Of a DNA stretch of 64,000 nucleotides, positions 48,332-60,245 are shown one piece after another. The DNA lies in assembly GCA_022592435.1 (NCBI GenBank), contig JABYQS010000002.1, positions 496,001-560,000 of the forward strand, read 5' to 3'. The notes under the pieces were generated by a model that saw only the letters and a program-made list of their open reading frames with translations, did no database searches and was not told where the DNA came from. Positions within the stretch are counted from its first letter, which is position 1, and each line of letters starts with the position of its first letter. Source of the DNA: Cerioporus squamosus. Its lineage: Eukaryota > Basidiomycota > Agaricomycetes > Polyporales > Polyporaceae. The position numbers and the translations under genes are program-made.

Positions 48332-50298
48332 ATGTCTGGCACCAGCACGCCCGTCTCCAGGTCCGGCAGGTCCACTCCTCTGCACTTCCGCGACATCGTG
48401 AGCATCCTTGTCCAGCTTAGACGCGAGCAGCCAATAACCATCCCCAGGTCCACGAGGTCGTGAGGCACTACCGCCATGAGAAGGATTCGGAGGCACATAG
48501 AGTACGCCTACATGCCATATATTGACATTTTGCGTCGCTCAGCATAAGCACAGATCTTCCGGCAATCCGCAGGCCACAAACCGAAGACTGGTGCCGGAGG
48601 TATCCTCCCCCAGACTGTTAACCCCGACGAGGAGACCGTCCCTGGTATCGTGCACCCGGGTAGCACTGGCGTCATCTACTGCTCCGACCGTGCCATGGCC
48701 AATGGCTTCTCCTACGCATCCTCGCACGAGTGGGCCAACCTCGGACAGGGCGCGCCTGAGGTCGGTCAGATCCCGGATGCCCCTCCTCGCCCAACCAGCA
48801 TCCCTCTCCCTGAGGACTCTCTGGAGTACGCGCCCACGACTGGTGTCAAGGGTGAGCTTGAACAGAAAGCATCCGCTATATGCGCGCCACTGATCTGCAT
48901 CTCGGATGTTATAGAGCTGCGCGAGGCCGTCGCGAACCTCTATAACCAGCAGTATCGCCAGGGCAAGATTAGCCAGTACACCTACGAGAACGTATGCATC
49001 GTGCCCGGAGGTCGCTCGGGACTCTCTCGTGTTGCTGCTGTCATAGGTGACGTCTACTGCGTGAGTGCATGCGCCATCGGGCCCAGTTGGCCAATGAAGG
49101 CTGATATGGTTGTTGCCGCAGTCGTATCAAGTCCCCGATTATACCGCATACGATCAGGTTCTGAGCGCGTTCAGGCGTCTCGTGCCGGTCCCAACGGCGT
49201 AAGTATCTACATTCAAGCCCTTGTGACGGAGCTGACGTTTACACCAGGCTGGAACCGGAGAACCAGTACCGCCTCGATGTGAACCAGATCAAAAAGGACA
49301 TCCGCACGCAAGGCCTGGAGGTCATCATCGCCTCCAACCCGCGTAACCCGACTGGTCAAGTCATCAAGGGCCAGGAATTGAAGGAGCTCGTTGACACTTG
49401 TCGGGACGCCGCGACGACACTCATCTTGGACGAGGTGAGTCATCGTCCAGTGCTTCGGAACGGTCCGTTGACAGCGCGCATGCAGTTCTACTCGTGGTAT
49501 AACTACCCCGAAGACGAGAGCGAATATGGACAGTCCATCTCTTCCGCCGAGTACATCGACAACGTCAACCAAGACCCCGTCGTGATCGTCAATGGTCTCA
49601 CCAAAGCAAGCCAGATCATCTCGTATATGCTGTCCAGATATTGACACCTTGTTTCAGAACTGGCGTCTTCCCGGCTGGCGTGTCTGCTGGGTCCTCGGTC
49701 CGAAGAATCTGATCACCGCTCTCTCGCAGTCTGGATCCTTCCTCGACGGAGGCGCCAACCACCCGTAAGTGTCTCCTTACGCCATCCGCTCCCTTCGTGA
49801 CTTAACCTTCGCCTCCAACGCAGACTCCAGCTCGCCGCCATCCCCCTCCTGGACCCTGAGCGCGTCCACGCGGAGAAGATCGCGCTCCAGAAGCACTTCA
49901 AGCACAAGCGCGACCACGTCCTGAAGCGGCTCGAGGAGCTCGGGCTCAAAGTGTCCGTCCCGCCCGTCGCGACGTTCTACATCTGGCTGAACCTCGAGCA
50001 CCTGCCGGCCCCGCTGAACAACGGGCTGACGTTCTTCGAGGAGCTCCTCAAGGAGAAGACGATCGTCATCCCCGGCATCTTCTTCGACATCAACCCCGCG
50101 CACCGCCGGAACCTCTTCCACTCGTCGTGCCACCACTTTGTGCGGCTCTCGTTTGGCCCGCCGCTCGAGGACCTCGACAAGGGCCTCGACGCGATCGGGC
50201 GCGTGCTCAAGAAGGCGAAGAAGGAGGGCGGGCATGCGTTTGGGCACAGCTACAAGAAGAGCATCGAGGGCGCGCACCACATCGACCAGCTCGTCTGA
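48332..50298 (+). CDS. Class I/II PLP-dependent aminotransferase
   Basis: Transfers amino groups between amino and keto acids using pyridoxal phosphate. Start at 48332 (MSGTSTPVSRSGRSTPLHFR). Then FSYASSHEWANLGQGAPEVG, ELREAVANLYNQQYR, NVCIVPGGRSGLSRV, IIASNPRNPTGQV (the NPxNPTG cofactor/substrate motif) and VIVNGLTK, where Lys is the predicted Schiff-base residue. An intron falls immediately after this Lys codon (49606-49657, GC-AG), followed by NWRLPGWRVCWVLGPK with the cofactor phosphate-binding Arg. The last exon encodes the small domain with LKVSVPPVATFYIWLNLEH and HHFVRLSFGPPLEDL. It ends IDQLV-stop. Substrate preference is not determined; alanine/aspartate/aromatic types are all possible. 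Confidence 0.9.
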
Positions 50299-50873
50299 AA
50301 ACGCGCATATTCGTTTCCTCAACGGTCTTGCCTTGTACGACACGACACGACCAGATTGTGGTTCGCTTCCTTGGACCTATACGCGCAAATAGGTCTTGGC
50401 ATAGATACGTGCACCGGAGAAGTTCTTCGCCAAGGATGGCAGGCTTGGCCTTCGCTTGACGTCACGATGTACCAATACTACCTGTATAACCCGCACCCGC
50501 TTGGAGGTGCCTCTGAACTAAATAAACACTTGCTTCCACGTTTGCACTTCAAGGTAGAAGACCGCCTGAACGGTGTACCGTGTGGACGGACCTGCAGGGC
50601 ATCGCTTACAACTCAGCAACCAGTTAGCTATAGGCTATCTTTCTGTTCATTTATGTATGAAGCGTACAGTACTCTACGTGCATGGCATCGCTGGCGGGCA
50701 TCACAGACATGACTATATCCTACACGGCCTAAGTAATCCAACAAGGCCTCCGCGCGAGTATTACCGTAGACTGTGGTATCAATACATTCGTTTTTTTTTC
50801 GTGTGTGCGTGTGCATGCACCCGGACGCGCGCACATGCAGGCCAGGAACCCCCGGAGGATACCGCCCCACTAC
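50299..50873. other. Convergent 3' region of aminotransferase and MFS transporter
   Basis: No gene supported. The strand is T-rich around 50790-50800. Short open frames have no family signals. Confidence 0.5.
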
Positions 50874-52958
50874 CTATGTGAAGTACCTGTAATCCGGATT
50901 GAGGTCGCCCATGCGCTTCTTGTCGTCCTCGGACAGGTGCGCGTGCACGCCGGCGGCGGCCTGGGCGTCGCGCCGCCGGTTCTCCCACGAGACGCCGAGG
51001 AAGTAGACGGTGTTCGCGACGAGGGAGACGGCGATGAAGGCGATCGCGATGCTGTACCCGGGGATGTACTTGGGCGCGTCCTTGGCGAGGAAGGAGAACA
51101 CGGCGATGATGCCGCCGACTGTGGACGGGGAAGAGGGGGAGGAGAAATTGTTAGGTTCGTGCGGAGGAGGGGGAGAGAGGGGAAGGGAGAGGAAGGGAGG
51201 GAGGGGGGAGGGAGGGGACGTACTGTTTCCGAACCCGACCTGGAATGCCGTCCCGACGGCTCGTCTGTGATGTCCGCCCACTACGCATCGTCGAACGTCA
51301 GTCAGCATGCACCCTCGCGCAAACACAGCACACAGCAAACACGCGCACAAGAGCGAAGAGACTCACAGTTCGTGTTGAACCAACACACGATGATCGGCAT
51401 CGCCGAGTACGTGCCCATCGCGGCGAGGAAGAGCGCGGCGTACTGCAGGTGCGCGTCGTCGTGCACGACGAGCAGGATGACGAAGCCCGCGAGCGAGACC
51501 GCGGTCGTCGCGAGCACGAACACGTACCGCATGCGCAGCCAGTCGGAGAACGTCGCGGAGAGCATCGCGAGCGCGAACGCGCACGCCCAGGGGGGCACGG
51601 AGAGGAGCTGCGTCCGGATCGCGCTGTGGCCCAGGCTCTGGATGATCGTCGGGGCGAAGTACGCTGTGAGGGGAGCGAGCGTGAGTGAGGACCGCGTTCT
51701 GCAGATGGGCATGGCGCTGTGGACTGACCGTAGCCGTAGGCGGGGACGATGAGGCCGAGGTACATGAAGCCTCCGACGATGATTTTCCCTGTGATGCGGG
51801 TCAACACACTGACAGAAGACGCGACACAGAGGAGGAGACGACTCACAGTCCTTAAAGACCTCCAGGACGCTCTTGGGCGTGAGCGGGTCATGACGCTTCG
51901 AGTGCCCGACGTCCTCGTACAGACGCGCCTTCACGAAGTCCTTCTCTCCTGACTCAGCCACGTCACCTCCTCGGGAAAGTCGGCGATGGCAAAGTACAGG
52001 ATGAACGAGACGACGCAGGTGAGCGTCCCCTCTGCCACAGTCTTGTCAGCACAAACGCGCACTAAGCTCGGGGCGGGCACACGGGAACTGACCGAGGATG
52101 AAAATCCACCTCCAGCCGCTGTACCCACGCATGCCGTCCATCTTCCCGATGGCGCTGGCGAGGAGGCCGCCGAAGCCGCCGGCGAGGGTGGTCGAGGAGA
52201 AGAAGAACGAGTAGCGTTTCTGGGCTTCGGCACGCTTGTACCACATCGCGATGAGGTAGAAGCAGGCGGGGAAGACACCGCTCTCGACGACGCCGAGGAA
52301 GAAGCGGGTCGCGATGAGCCCGCCCAGGTTCTGCGTGAAGCCTTGGAGCATGGTGATGAGGCCGAAGAGGAACATGCAGAGGGAGACTGGAGGTCCGGCG
52401 GGTCAGCGAGGGTGGATGCGCAGGAAACGCGCGGACGTACGCCAGACATGGGGCTTGAAGTGCTTGAGGAGGGCATTGGAGGGTATCTCAAAGAGGACAT
52501 ATGGTGCGAAGCTGCACACCGTTGAGGATTCGTACGGGGGGCGGGTGGAAGCATGACTCACAATACGACCAGTGCCGTGTTGAACTCGTTTCCTCCAAGT
52601 TTGAGGTCGGCCTTGAGACCAAAGACGGCGGCATTGGAGATGTTCACCCTGCGTACGAATGAGCAAGAGGGGGATATGTCTGTGGATGATTGGACTCACC
52701 GGTCAAGGAATGCGAGGAGGTACAGGACGCAGAGGACGGGGACGACGCGCATGTCAATCTTGCGGACGACCTTTGCCTCGTCGACATTGGGAAAGCGCTG
52801 CTTGTAGTCGCCGCCCTCTGCCTTGACATACGGCGCGAGGTTGTACTGCTTCTCGACGTCGGGGGAGACGACGCGCTCCTGGAGGGAGGCCGTGGCTGGG
52901 AGCACATGTGAGTTCGAGTCATCGGACAGAGACGGGCAGGGGACTGACTGTCGCTCAT
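50874..52958 (-). CDS. MFS transporter, anion:cation symporter / allantoate-permease (Dal5) family
   Basis: Plasma-membrane carrier of the ACS branch of the major facilitator superfamily, which moves organic anions such as allantoate, nicotinate or other carboxylates. Start at 52958: MSD is spliced to TTASLQERVVSPDVEKQYN. The first membrane helix is VRKIDMRVVPVLCVLYLLAF (D-R at its end). Then NISNAAVFG, FAPYVLFEIPSNALLKHF, TRFFLGVVESGVFPACFYL (typical of this branch), FFFSSTTLAGGFGGLLASAI and GWRWIFILG. The second half has YLGLIVPAYGYAYFAPTIIQ, WACAFALAMLSATFSDWL, AALFLAAMGTYSAMPIIVCW and RRAVGTAFQVGFGN. About eight exons; it ends LNPDYRYFT-stop. Substrate unknown. Confidence 0.88.
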
Positions 52959-53845
52959 GCTGTGTGCAGCGGTGGCCTCTGGGGAGAAGGGCGAGAGAGA
53001 GCACAGGCAGCGGGGACTGTGCGGGGCGCTGCGAACGCTTTCTTATGCGTCGGCGGGGGCAGATCAGCTGGCACAAGTCATCTTGGATCGCCCCTAGTCA
53101 GACATATAATTTCGCTCGTAGCGCCCTTCCCCGCCCTAGCCTTATTTGGGCATCCACCTTCCTCTTATGTCCTCCTGCGAGCCACGGACGCCTTGCCCTC
53201 TCGCGACTGGCCACGGAGGCGAAGAGTGCACTGCGGCGGACGAGCACCGACGCGCTCTGACCGCATGGACGCGCTTCAATCCCTGGCGCCGCGCAGAAGC
53301 ACATAGCCGTTCCGGGTGCCTGATCCGGGCCTCCGCCTCTCTCCGCCTCTTCTCTCGATCACGCGAAGCTCACCTGCTTCTCAGCTGTCCATCTACGATC
53401 GCTCGGCATTCTCCTGGGCTGCCCATCTGACCACACCGTCTGCAGCCCCTTCGACTAGGCAGAGTATATATGCAGCTACTCGAAACTGCTGATCAGCCTG
53501 GTTGGACAAGATCAGCGAAGGCGGACGCGGGATGAGGGCAGGCCTTGGTCACCCCTGGCCGCGTTCTCTCCGACTGAAACGACATCTCGCGGCCTCGTGT
53601 GAGTCTCTTTGCCACTGAACGTGCACGACATTGAACGATAACCTTGAAACATAATCTCACCGGCATAGTAGAGACCCGGCTTGAGGTCCCGTTAACACTC
53701 TGGGAAGATGCCAGTGAGAGTATGCAGATAGCGATGTTGCCAATGAAAGAATTGTGCGAGGGTTACTATACAAGAGTTCCGTCAGTTGCGTGTCGTCAAT
53801 CCTTGATGTTGCCTGTGTCGCGAAGAGGTCCAGTAGAGCGGCCGC
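52959..53845. other. Intergenic region upstream of the MFS gene
   Basis: No gene supported. A/T-rich TATA-like stretches occur near 53100-53110 and 53466-53471. Confidence 0.5.
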
Positions 53846-55599
53846 TCACGACGCCCGTCGCTTGAACTCCTCGTTGAACTCGCGCCCTATGAGCATCCGC
53901 CTGATTTCCTGAGTTCCTGCGCCGACGGTATATAGCCGTGCATCGCGCAGAATGCGGCCTGTGGGGTAGTCTGCCGGGGATAAGAAGACACTTCATTCAT
54001 GCTGCGTCCTGAAGAAGCTGCTCGTGTACGCACCGTTGATGTAACCGTTCCCACCCAGACATTGCATGGCGTCAAGGGCGACCTCCACTGCTCGATCGGA
54101 GGAGTACAGGATCGCGCCCGCGCAGTCCTATCCGAGCCAAGGACGATAAGCTGAACGCTCTTCACACCCACGAACGAACATGGATATACGTACCCTTCGG
54201 CTAACCTTGCCCGCATCGCATGCTTTCGCCACGGCATAGACGTACGACCTGGACGCATTCAGCTTCGTGTACATGTCCGCGACCTTCCCTGTTGTTGATG
54301 CATGAGGAACGACATATCCGCCAAGAACTATGGAAGCTGATCCTGACCTTGAATGAGCTGGAACTCCCCGACTGCTTGCCCGAACTGCTTCCGATCGTGC
54401 ACATACTCCACCGCGATGTCGAAGGCCGCTTGCATCAACCTAATTCGGGGCCACGCGATCAGCATCCGAGCAGGAGCATGCAAGGCCAGACACTTACCCC
54501 AGCGGCCCACCGCTCAGCACGAGGCGTTCCAAGTCAAGGCCCGACATGAGAACCTTTGCGCCACCATCCACGGGTCCGAGGACGTTCTCTACGAACATGA
54601 GCACAAGCGTCAGCCCGGATACTCGCGACACTGGCGACACAAAGAGCCCGACTCACCCTCTGGCACGAAACAGTTCTCAAACACCAGCTCGCACGTGTCG
54701 CTCCCGCGCATGCCCAGCTTGTCCAGCTTCTGGTGCGTCGAGAAGCCCTCCCAGCCCTTCTCGACGATGAACGCCGTGATGCCCTTCGAGCCCTTCTCCG
54801 GGCTCGTCTTCGCGTACACCACGAGCGTCGACGCCACGGGCCCGTTCGTGATCCAGAACTTGTTCCCGTTCAAGCGGTAGCCCCCGCCGTCGCCCTCGAC
54901 GCGGTCCGCGCGCAGCCGCATGCTCACGACGTCGCTCCCGCTGCCCGGCTCGCTCATCGCGAGCGCGCCGACCTTGCGGCCCGCGACGAGGTCGGGCAGG
55001 TACTTGGCCTTCTGCGCGTCCGTGCCCCAGCGGTGGATCTGGTTCACGCACAGGTTCGAGTGCGCCCCATAGGAGAGCGCGACGGACCCCGAGGCGCGCG
55101 AGAGCTCCTCCATGGCGAGCGTGTGGTTGAAGTAGCCGAGGGAGAGGCCGCCGTACTCGGGCTTGACGGTGATGCCGAGCAGGCCCATGTCCCCGAGCTT
55201 CTCCCAGAGGTCCTGGAGACGGCCTGTCAGCGTGATCACAGTGGAGGAGATAGAAATGGGGGAGGTGGGTCGAGAGGAGATGGACACGCACTGGGGGGAA
55301 GTTGTTCGTCCTGTCGATCTCAGCGGCCCTTGGGGCAACCTCCTTCTCCGCAAACTCCTGTACGGCATCCCTGAACTGTGTTTCACGCACCGACGGCCAC
55401 ATCAGGTCAGCCTATAAGCTCTCGCAAGTCAAAACGAAAGAGAGAATGTTCGCACCTCAGCTTGGTCCTCTGTCAGTCCAGCGACGTCGGTGTTGTAGAA
55501 CGACGCATTTCTGCGCTGGTGTGCGACGGCAGCGATCGCGGGCTTAGCACGCGCCCTCAACAGAGCAGATCCAGGCAGACGGGTGAATGAGCGCAGCAT
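53846..55599 (-). CDS. Isovaleryl-CoA dehydrogenase, mitochondrial
   Basis: FAD-dependent oxidation of isovaleryl-CoA in leucine breakdown; electrons go to ETF. Start at 55599. [20 protein letters not shown] is Arg-rich without acids and fits a mitochondrial presequence. Core blocks: [92 protein letters not shown] and [19 protein letters not shown]. The catalytic Glu lies in [15 protein letters not shown], the IVD-specific position. C-terminal blocks: [53 protein letters not shown] and [20 protein letters not shown]. Stop at 53846. About ten exons. It is divergent from the APC15-like gene across 311 bp. Confidence 0.95.
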
Positions 55600-55910
55600 T
55601 GTCGGCGTCCTGGATGTCGTGAGGTTGATGCAAGTTTGAGGAGGAAGTTGTGTACCCTATAACTTACCCCAGTGCGGGGAAAGGACGAGTCCGGCCCGAG
55701 TTCAAGATCCGGCCGGAAAGCGGAGCGGTCAACAGTACATAAGTAGACACTACAACCGGTACTTACCTGAGTACTTACTAAGGTAACTAAACTGTACTAG
55801 TGCTATGTAGGACTTGACTACAACCGTAACAATTCGGGCGGCTGGGCACTCAACGCGACTTTCGTGACCGCGAGTCGCGAGGCGCGACCACCAAGCGACC
55901 ACCAGTGACC
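55600..55910. promoter_or_regulatory. Divergent promoter of IVD and APC15-like genes
   Basis: 311 bp between start codons. It includes an imperfect direct repeat of GTACTTA (about 55761-55780). No clear TATA box on either side. Confidence 0.4.
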
Positions 55911-56582
55911 ATGGTGGCTCCGGTGTCCTCCCCCACTGTCGTCCCTCGCAGTCCCGTCTTCCCGCGGCTCCTACCCCTTCCACCACATCCACACCCAATA
56001 CCTCCTGCTCCATCGTTCCAGCGACGCGAGCGGTTCATCAACTACCGGGACATATGGCGCGAGATGGACGAGCTCAGCGACGAGAGAGCGCGATTGAGGC
56101 CCAGGTATGTCCCTACCTCCCACGTAGTCATCTCATTGATAGCATAACGCATCATCTCACCTTTGTCCGTCGCGTGTCTGGGAACTGGGGATTGCGGACG
56201 GTAGAACGCGGAGATCAAGAACAGAGGGTACAACTTCCTTATCCCCATCGGCCGGACATGGACGCAGCACGAAGAGAAGAACGACGTAAGTGATAGAGTC
56301 CGTTGCTGCTGCAAAGCGTAAGACTGAGCATCCCTTTCGCGGACGTTCTGCGCCCTCCACAGGCCGACGACGCGTCGGAAGGATCGGACTGGCTCCGACC
56401 GCACTGGCGACGCGAACTCGCTCATGGACGAAGACGAGAACGACTCCTCGGAAGAGGAGGAGGAGGACCTCGATGCGGACATGGAAGATATGGATCAGAC
56501 TGCTAACAACACCGCTGACCTCGACGCAGAAGAGACGGGGAGCTCTGAAGAAAGCTCCGAGGAAGAGGACTCCGACGATTGA
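55911..56582 (+). CDS. APC15-like subunit of the anaphase-promoting complex (probable)
   Basis: Three exons (55911-56104, 56225-56285, 56382-56582) give 151 aa with correct phases. The N-terminus is Pro-rich (SPVFPRLLPLPPHPHP). Then comes FINYRDIWREMDELSDERAR, joined to GYNFLIPIGRTWTQHEEK, and a strongly acidic tail of Asp/Glu/Ser ending EEEDSDD-stop. The F/LxPIG motif followed by an acidic tail matches Apc15/Mnd2-type proteins, which promote turnover of the mitotic checkpoint complex. Exon 3 was chosen so that the acidic frame is used; the CACAG acceptor 23 nt upstream would give a basic, unlike tail. Similarity rests on short motifs, so the name is provisional. Confidence 0.6.
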
Positions 56583-56750
56583 CCTCGGATTGTACTGTAC
56601 GCTCCGCCTCTCCAGACTTGTATCTATAGTTGTACAACATACCCCTGCTTTGATCTGTTCGCTTTTCTTCGCAAACGACAAGAGATGTCCGTTGGGCCCT
56701 ACAACTGGTAGAGTGACAGCAGATATTACAGAGGGAGCACACTTCCGTAT

Positions 56751-59396
56751 CACAACGATGGATCGAAAGGAGCAAAGGCCGCCTTGAACGCCGCCACATC
56801 CTCCTTGTCCTCTTCCTCCGATTGTGTACAAGCCTTCCAATCGAACCGGTCTGCCATCCCGAGGATAGACACCAGCACTTGTCTGCGAAGCCGTCAGTGG
56901 CTATCACCCATAAACCAGCACCACGCAAAACCGGACCACACACCTTCCAAATTGTATACTGAACGGCCCATGATCACGCATCAAGTGGACCAGCTTCTTC
57001 CCATCTGGCAGGTCGACCCGGAAGTAACCCCCACGCCCACCCGCACACGCACGCAGCGCCTCGTCCGGGTCGTCTTCGAACGCGATGTTCAGCGCACGGG
57101 CTTCTTCATTGAATGCGTCCTCGACGGCGTTCTTCAGCTTGCTGGGTATCGGGACGACCTGTACGTGCGCATGCCCGCCCTTCGCGCTCATCCGCCCGAC
57201 TTCGAAGCAGACTGCAACGGCACCATGCTTGGCGTACATCGCGCGCAATGCGGACTTGTATCTATCCGGCGAGCCACGTTAGTATGGCGCCGGCTGAGGC
57301 CCGGGTGGACGACTCACTTTTCCGTCTCGTCAACGATAGGCTCTGCTAAATCTGGAGGGATGGAGAGATATGTGGGGTAGTGCGTGATGGGCACTATGAG
57401 GACATGGCCTCCGCCTGGTACGCGCGGCACGTTCGGGTGGTCTGCGCCCTGGTGCGTCGGAATGATCTGTCCTTTGGGAAGAGTCACGTAGCACTCCGAG
57501 CCAATGGAGACGATCAGGTGCTTGCTACGGGTGCCGTCAGTTAAACCCTCGAACAAGGCGCGAGGCACGCTTACGCAAGGTTAGGATTCGACAAGCAGAA
57601 CCAGCATTCATCCGCTGCGGAACATGTGAGTACACCGCTGCCCTGCTTGCAGAACTGCACGTACGAGCGATCTCTTTAGGCGGGCCGCGTCTGCCCTGTC
57701 GATTACCGTGCCCAGTCTGATTGGCGACGGGACAGTCCTCGATGTAGTGTAGTTCGCTACCGCACGCTCTGCAGACGTAGCCTTCGCGGGGTTTCCGTCC
57801 GCCGGTGTCACCTACTGCGTTCTTGACCGGACAGTCGCGGATGAAATGACCAGACTGTGAGCTCGGTATCAGCAACTACTTCGGTCAAAACGGATGGAAC
57901 TGAGCCCTTTCACCTCTTTGCAGATCCTACATATGTATCCCTCATGAGGCTTTTCCCTCTCTGGACAATCAGTTATGAAGTGCTGGAGGTACTAAGTCAA
58001 TTGCGCAAGCACCGTGAGTGTCCGTTTACTATGTACCTCTGGAGACTCGCAGATCTTGCATTTATATCCAGTAGGCGGTTTGTCTGGCGGACCATCTGCT
58101 GCAGTTCAGAGACGCAATACTTGACCAGTACACAGCGCACATACCTGTCCTGCTTCGCTTGCCAGGCTGTTGCGCTCCAGCGTCGAGCGGCCGCTTTGGA
58201 GGGCGATGCAGGAAGGGGTTGAGAGTCGCATTCGCGGGCTTCGGTTGAGGCTCGCTCGTAGCGCTCAGCGGCGCGATCGAGAAGGCGTAGAACCACTGCA
58301 CCATGTCCCTTGTCAGTCCCGACTCGGGGTTCGGGCAGCTATGAATTGGTACCCACCCGCGGCTTCTTGCCAGATGGCTGTTCGCCACCAAATGCGCCTA
58401 GACTGACGAATCTGCTGACGCGGCCGTTATCTTCGTCCCAGGTGTACGGCTCGCGTTCCCAGAAACGCGGAGGGTGGCCGCCTCCGGACGTGAAGTGATA
58501 TCGGGGTTTCGTCTTCCGCACAACCTCTGCTACGGGCTCTACTCCAATGGAGGCGAGTTCCGGGGCGGGCAAGGGAGCGGATGAGAAGTGTGTGATGCCC
58601 GAGGGCCAGGCGTTGCTGATGAAGATGTCGACGAGCTGGGAGGACGTTGTTGAGGACTTGATGGAGGCGAGGGAGGTGTAGTTCTGCTCCTTTGGCTTCG
58701 ACGTGGTCATGGTGTTGGCGAGAAGCCTCTCGACCGTTTTTGAGGTGAAGTAGGGGGAGGTGAATCCCTGTGTGCTCCGTCAGGCGCAAGGTACCGCCAT
58801 GGGTCAAAGCGAACTCACATGGGCATCTTCGGAAGTGTACACGTTCGACTCGTATACCCCAGCAAGACACGCTATGCGGATCCCTTGGGCTGTGGTCAAG
58901 ACCCCGGACTTGTCTGCGCGTTCGAAGGGTTGTTCTAGTTCGAGTGGCGCTACGCTTATGTGGAATGTACTCACGGAGCAGGAAGACATTCTTGCTCAAT
59001 GCCCCTCCCGTCTTGGCGAACTTCTCGATGACAGGGGCCGGTAGTGGGTACTCGCCTTGCATGATATAGCATTCGACGGGGGCTGTGATGACAATACATT
59101 GAGCGAAGGATACGTATAAGGAACTGCGACACAACGCGACCTTCCAAACGACCTTCGAGCAGCTGCATGACCTCATGATCCTCCTCATATGCGTCTGCCG
59201 CGTCCTTCGGGGGCCCGAAGAAGTCGCCGAGACATAGCACCAGGTCGAACTTGCCGTGCTTGTCGTCAATACTCTTGATCTTCGCGAAGAGGTCGCGGAT
59301 GGAGCCAACAGCTGAGCCCACTGTTAACCTTCGGGGAAGCGTCAGCACTGCGCGTACAATTGCAGACAACACAACTTACACCCTTGCCGTAGACAT
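56751..59396 (-). CDS. CwfJ/Drn1-type (CWF19L1) splicing-associated protein with zinc knuckles
   Basis: Cofactor of lariat debranching and intron turnover. Start at 59396: MSTARV is spliced at GTAAGT to LTVGSAVGSIRDLFAKI. The N-terminal metallophosphoesterase-like domain shows LVLCLGDFFGPP, CYIMQGEYPLP, KNVFLL and IRIACLAGVYES. The middle contains GITHFSSAPLPAPELAS and YHFTSGGGHPPRFWEREPY. Three CCHC zinc knuckles follow, for example YKCKICE and HFIRDCP, then GYVCRACGSELHYIEDCP (57.7-58.1 kb). The C-terminal CwfJ HIT-like domains include CYVTLPKGQIIPTH and GGHVLIVPITHYPTYLSI, then VCFEVGRMSAKGGHAHVQVV and YFRVDLPDGKKLVHLM. It ends FAPFDPSL-stop. At least ten exons. Zinc knuckles between the domains are found in fungal members. 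Confidence 0.9.
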
Positions 59397-60245
59397 CCTC
59401 ACTCTCCCGTTCAACGCGGTTAGCGTCTCTAGATGGTCTACTGCTCAGAATAACTCCGACTCGACCAACAGTACTGCACGTATGTGCCAGCAGAGACGCA
59501 AGATAATCCGCGGGAGTCCTAGGTGGCGCTGGAAAGGGAGACTATAGCCTTCGAAAAGTCGGATTCGTAAGAGGACGGCGAACGAACGCGAGGACTCGAG
59601 GGTGGCTGGAGAAGGGCGCGAGCTTGAATTAGAGAGGGGCGCCTATGACGCATCGCGTCCATAGGGTGTCACAGACGCTCGACCCTCTCAGTTCAAGTTC
59701 GTCGACCACCACCGGTACCAGTCCTCTCGCTATAGTGCTGTTACACTGCGAAGATTGCTTTCAGGCTTACAGGAGGCATGCCGTGACAGCCACATATGCA
59801 CCCGGAAATATGACCGGGGTGTACACTGAGCTGAGCCGACCATTGACATGGTGTCAATTGTCGGAACGCTTTTAGGTGAATCCAGATGCCTCGGGAGACC
59901 CTCGTGAAGCTTAGCCGGGCCGATGCCATCGGGGAACCAGCGGCAACTCCCAGATTAGTTCTAGATTAGATTAAGATGGTCCGATTAGATCCGGAAGATA
60001 AGATAAAATCCGGATGGACGCTACTGCCTTGCTCGGTTTGATCCAGATGGGCTCGGGATGTTGAGGGTCGTTTGAGGTTGTCATCCAAGAATCTATCACG
60101 CATTATGAGTACTTCGTAGATGTACTGTACATGGATGATATGAGAGCATTTTCCGAGACCTGGTGATACTGCACATGCGAAAACAAGAAAAGATAGCAGC
60201 CACAGACACGTCCGACCACATCGCCTGATAACGAACAAATTTGCA
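59397..60245. other. Intergenic region upstream of the CwfJ gene
   Basis: No gene supported. A low-complexity stretch built on GATTAGA/GATAAGA units lies at 59955-60012. Confidence 0.5.

Noticed and set aside
51245..51688. Arg-rich plus-strand open frames across the MFS gene
   Set aside because: These are shadows of the minus-strand transporter exons; the composition (Arg, Glu, His-rich) is an artefact of the reverse frame.
54733..55374. 213-codon plus-strand open frame opposite isovaleryl-CoA dehydrogenase
   Set aside because: It is antisense to well-defined IVD exons and has no family signal.
59955..60012. GATTAGA/GATAAGA-rich stretch as a possible minisatellite
   Set aside because: The units are irregular and too few to call a repeat array.
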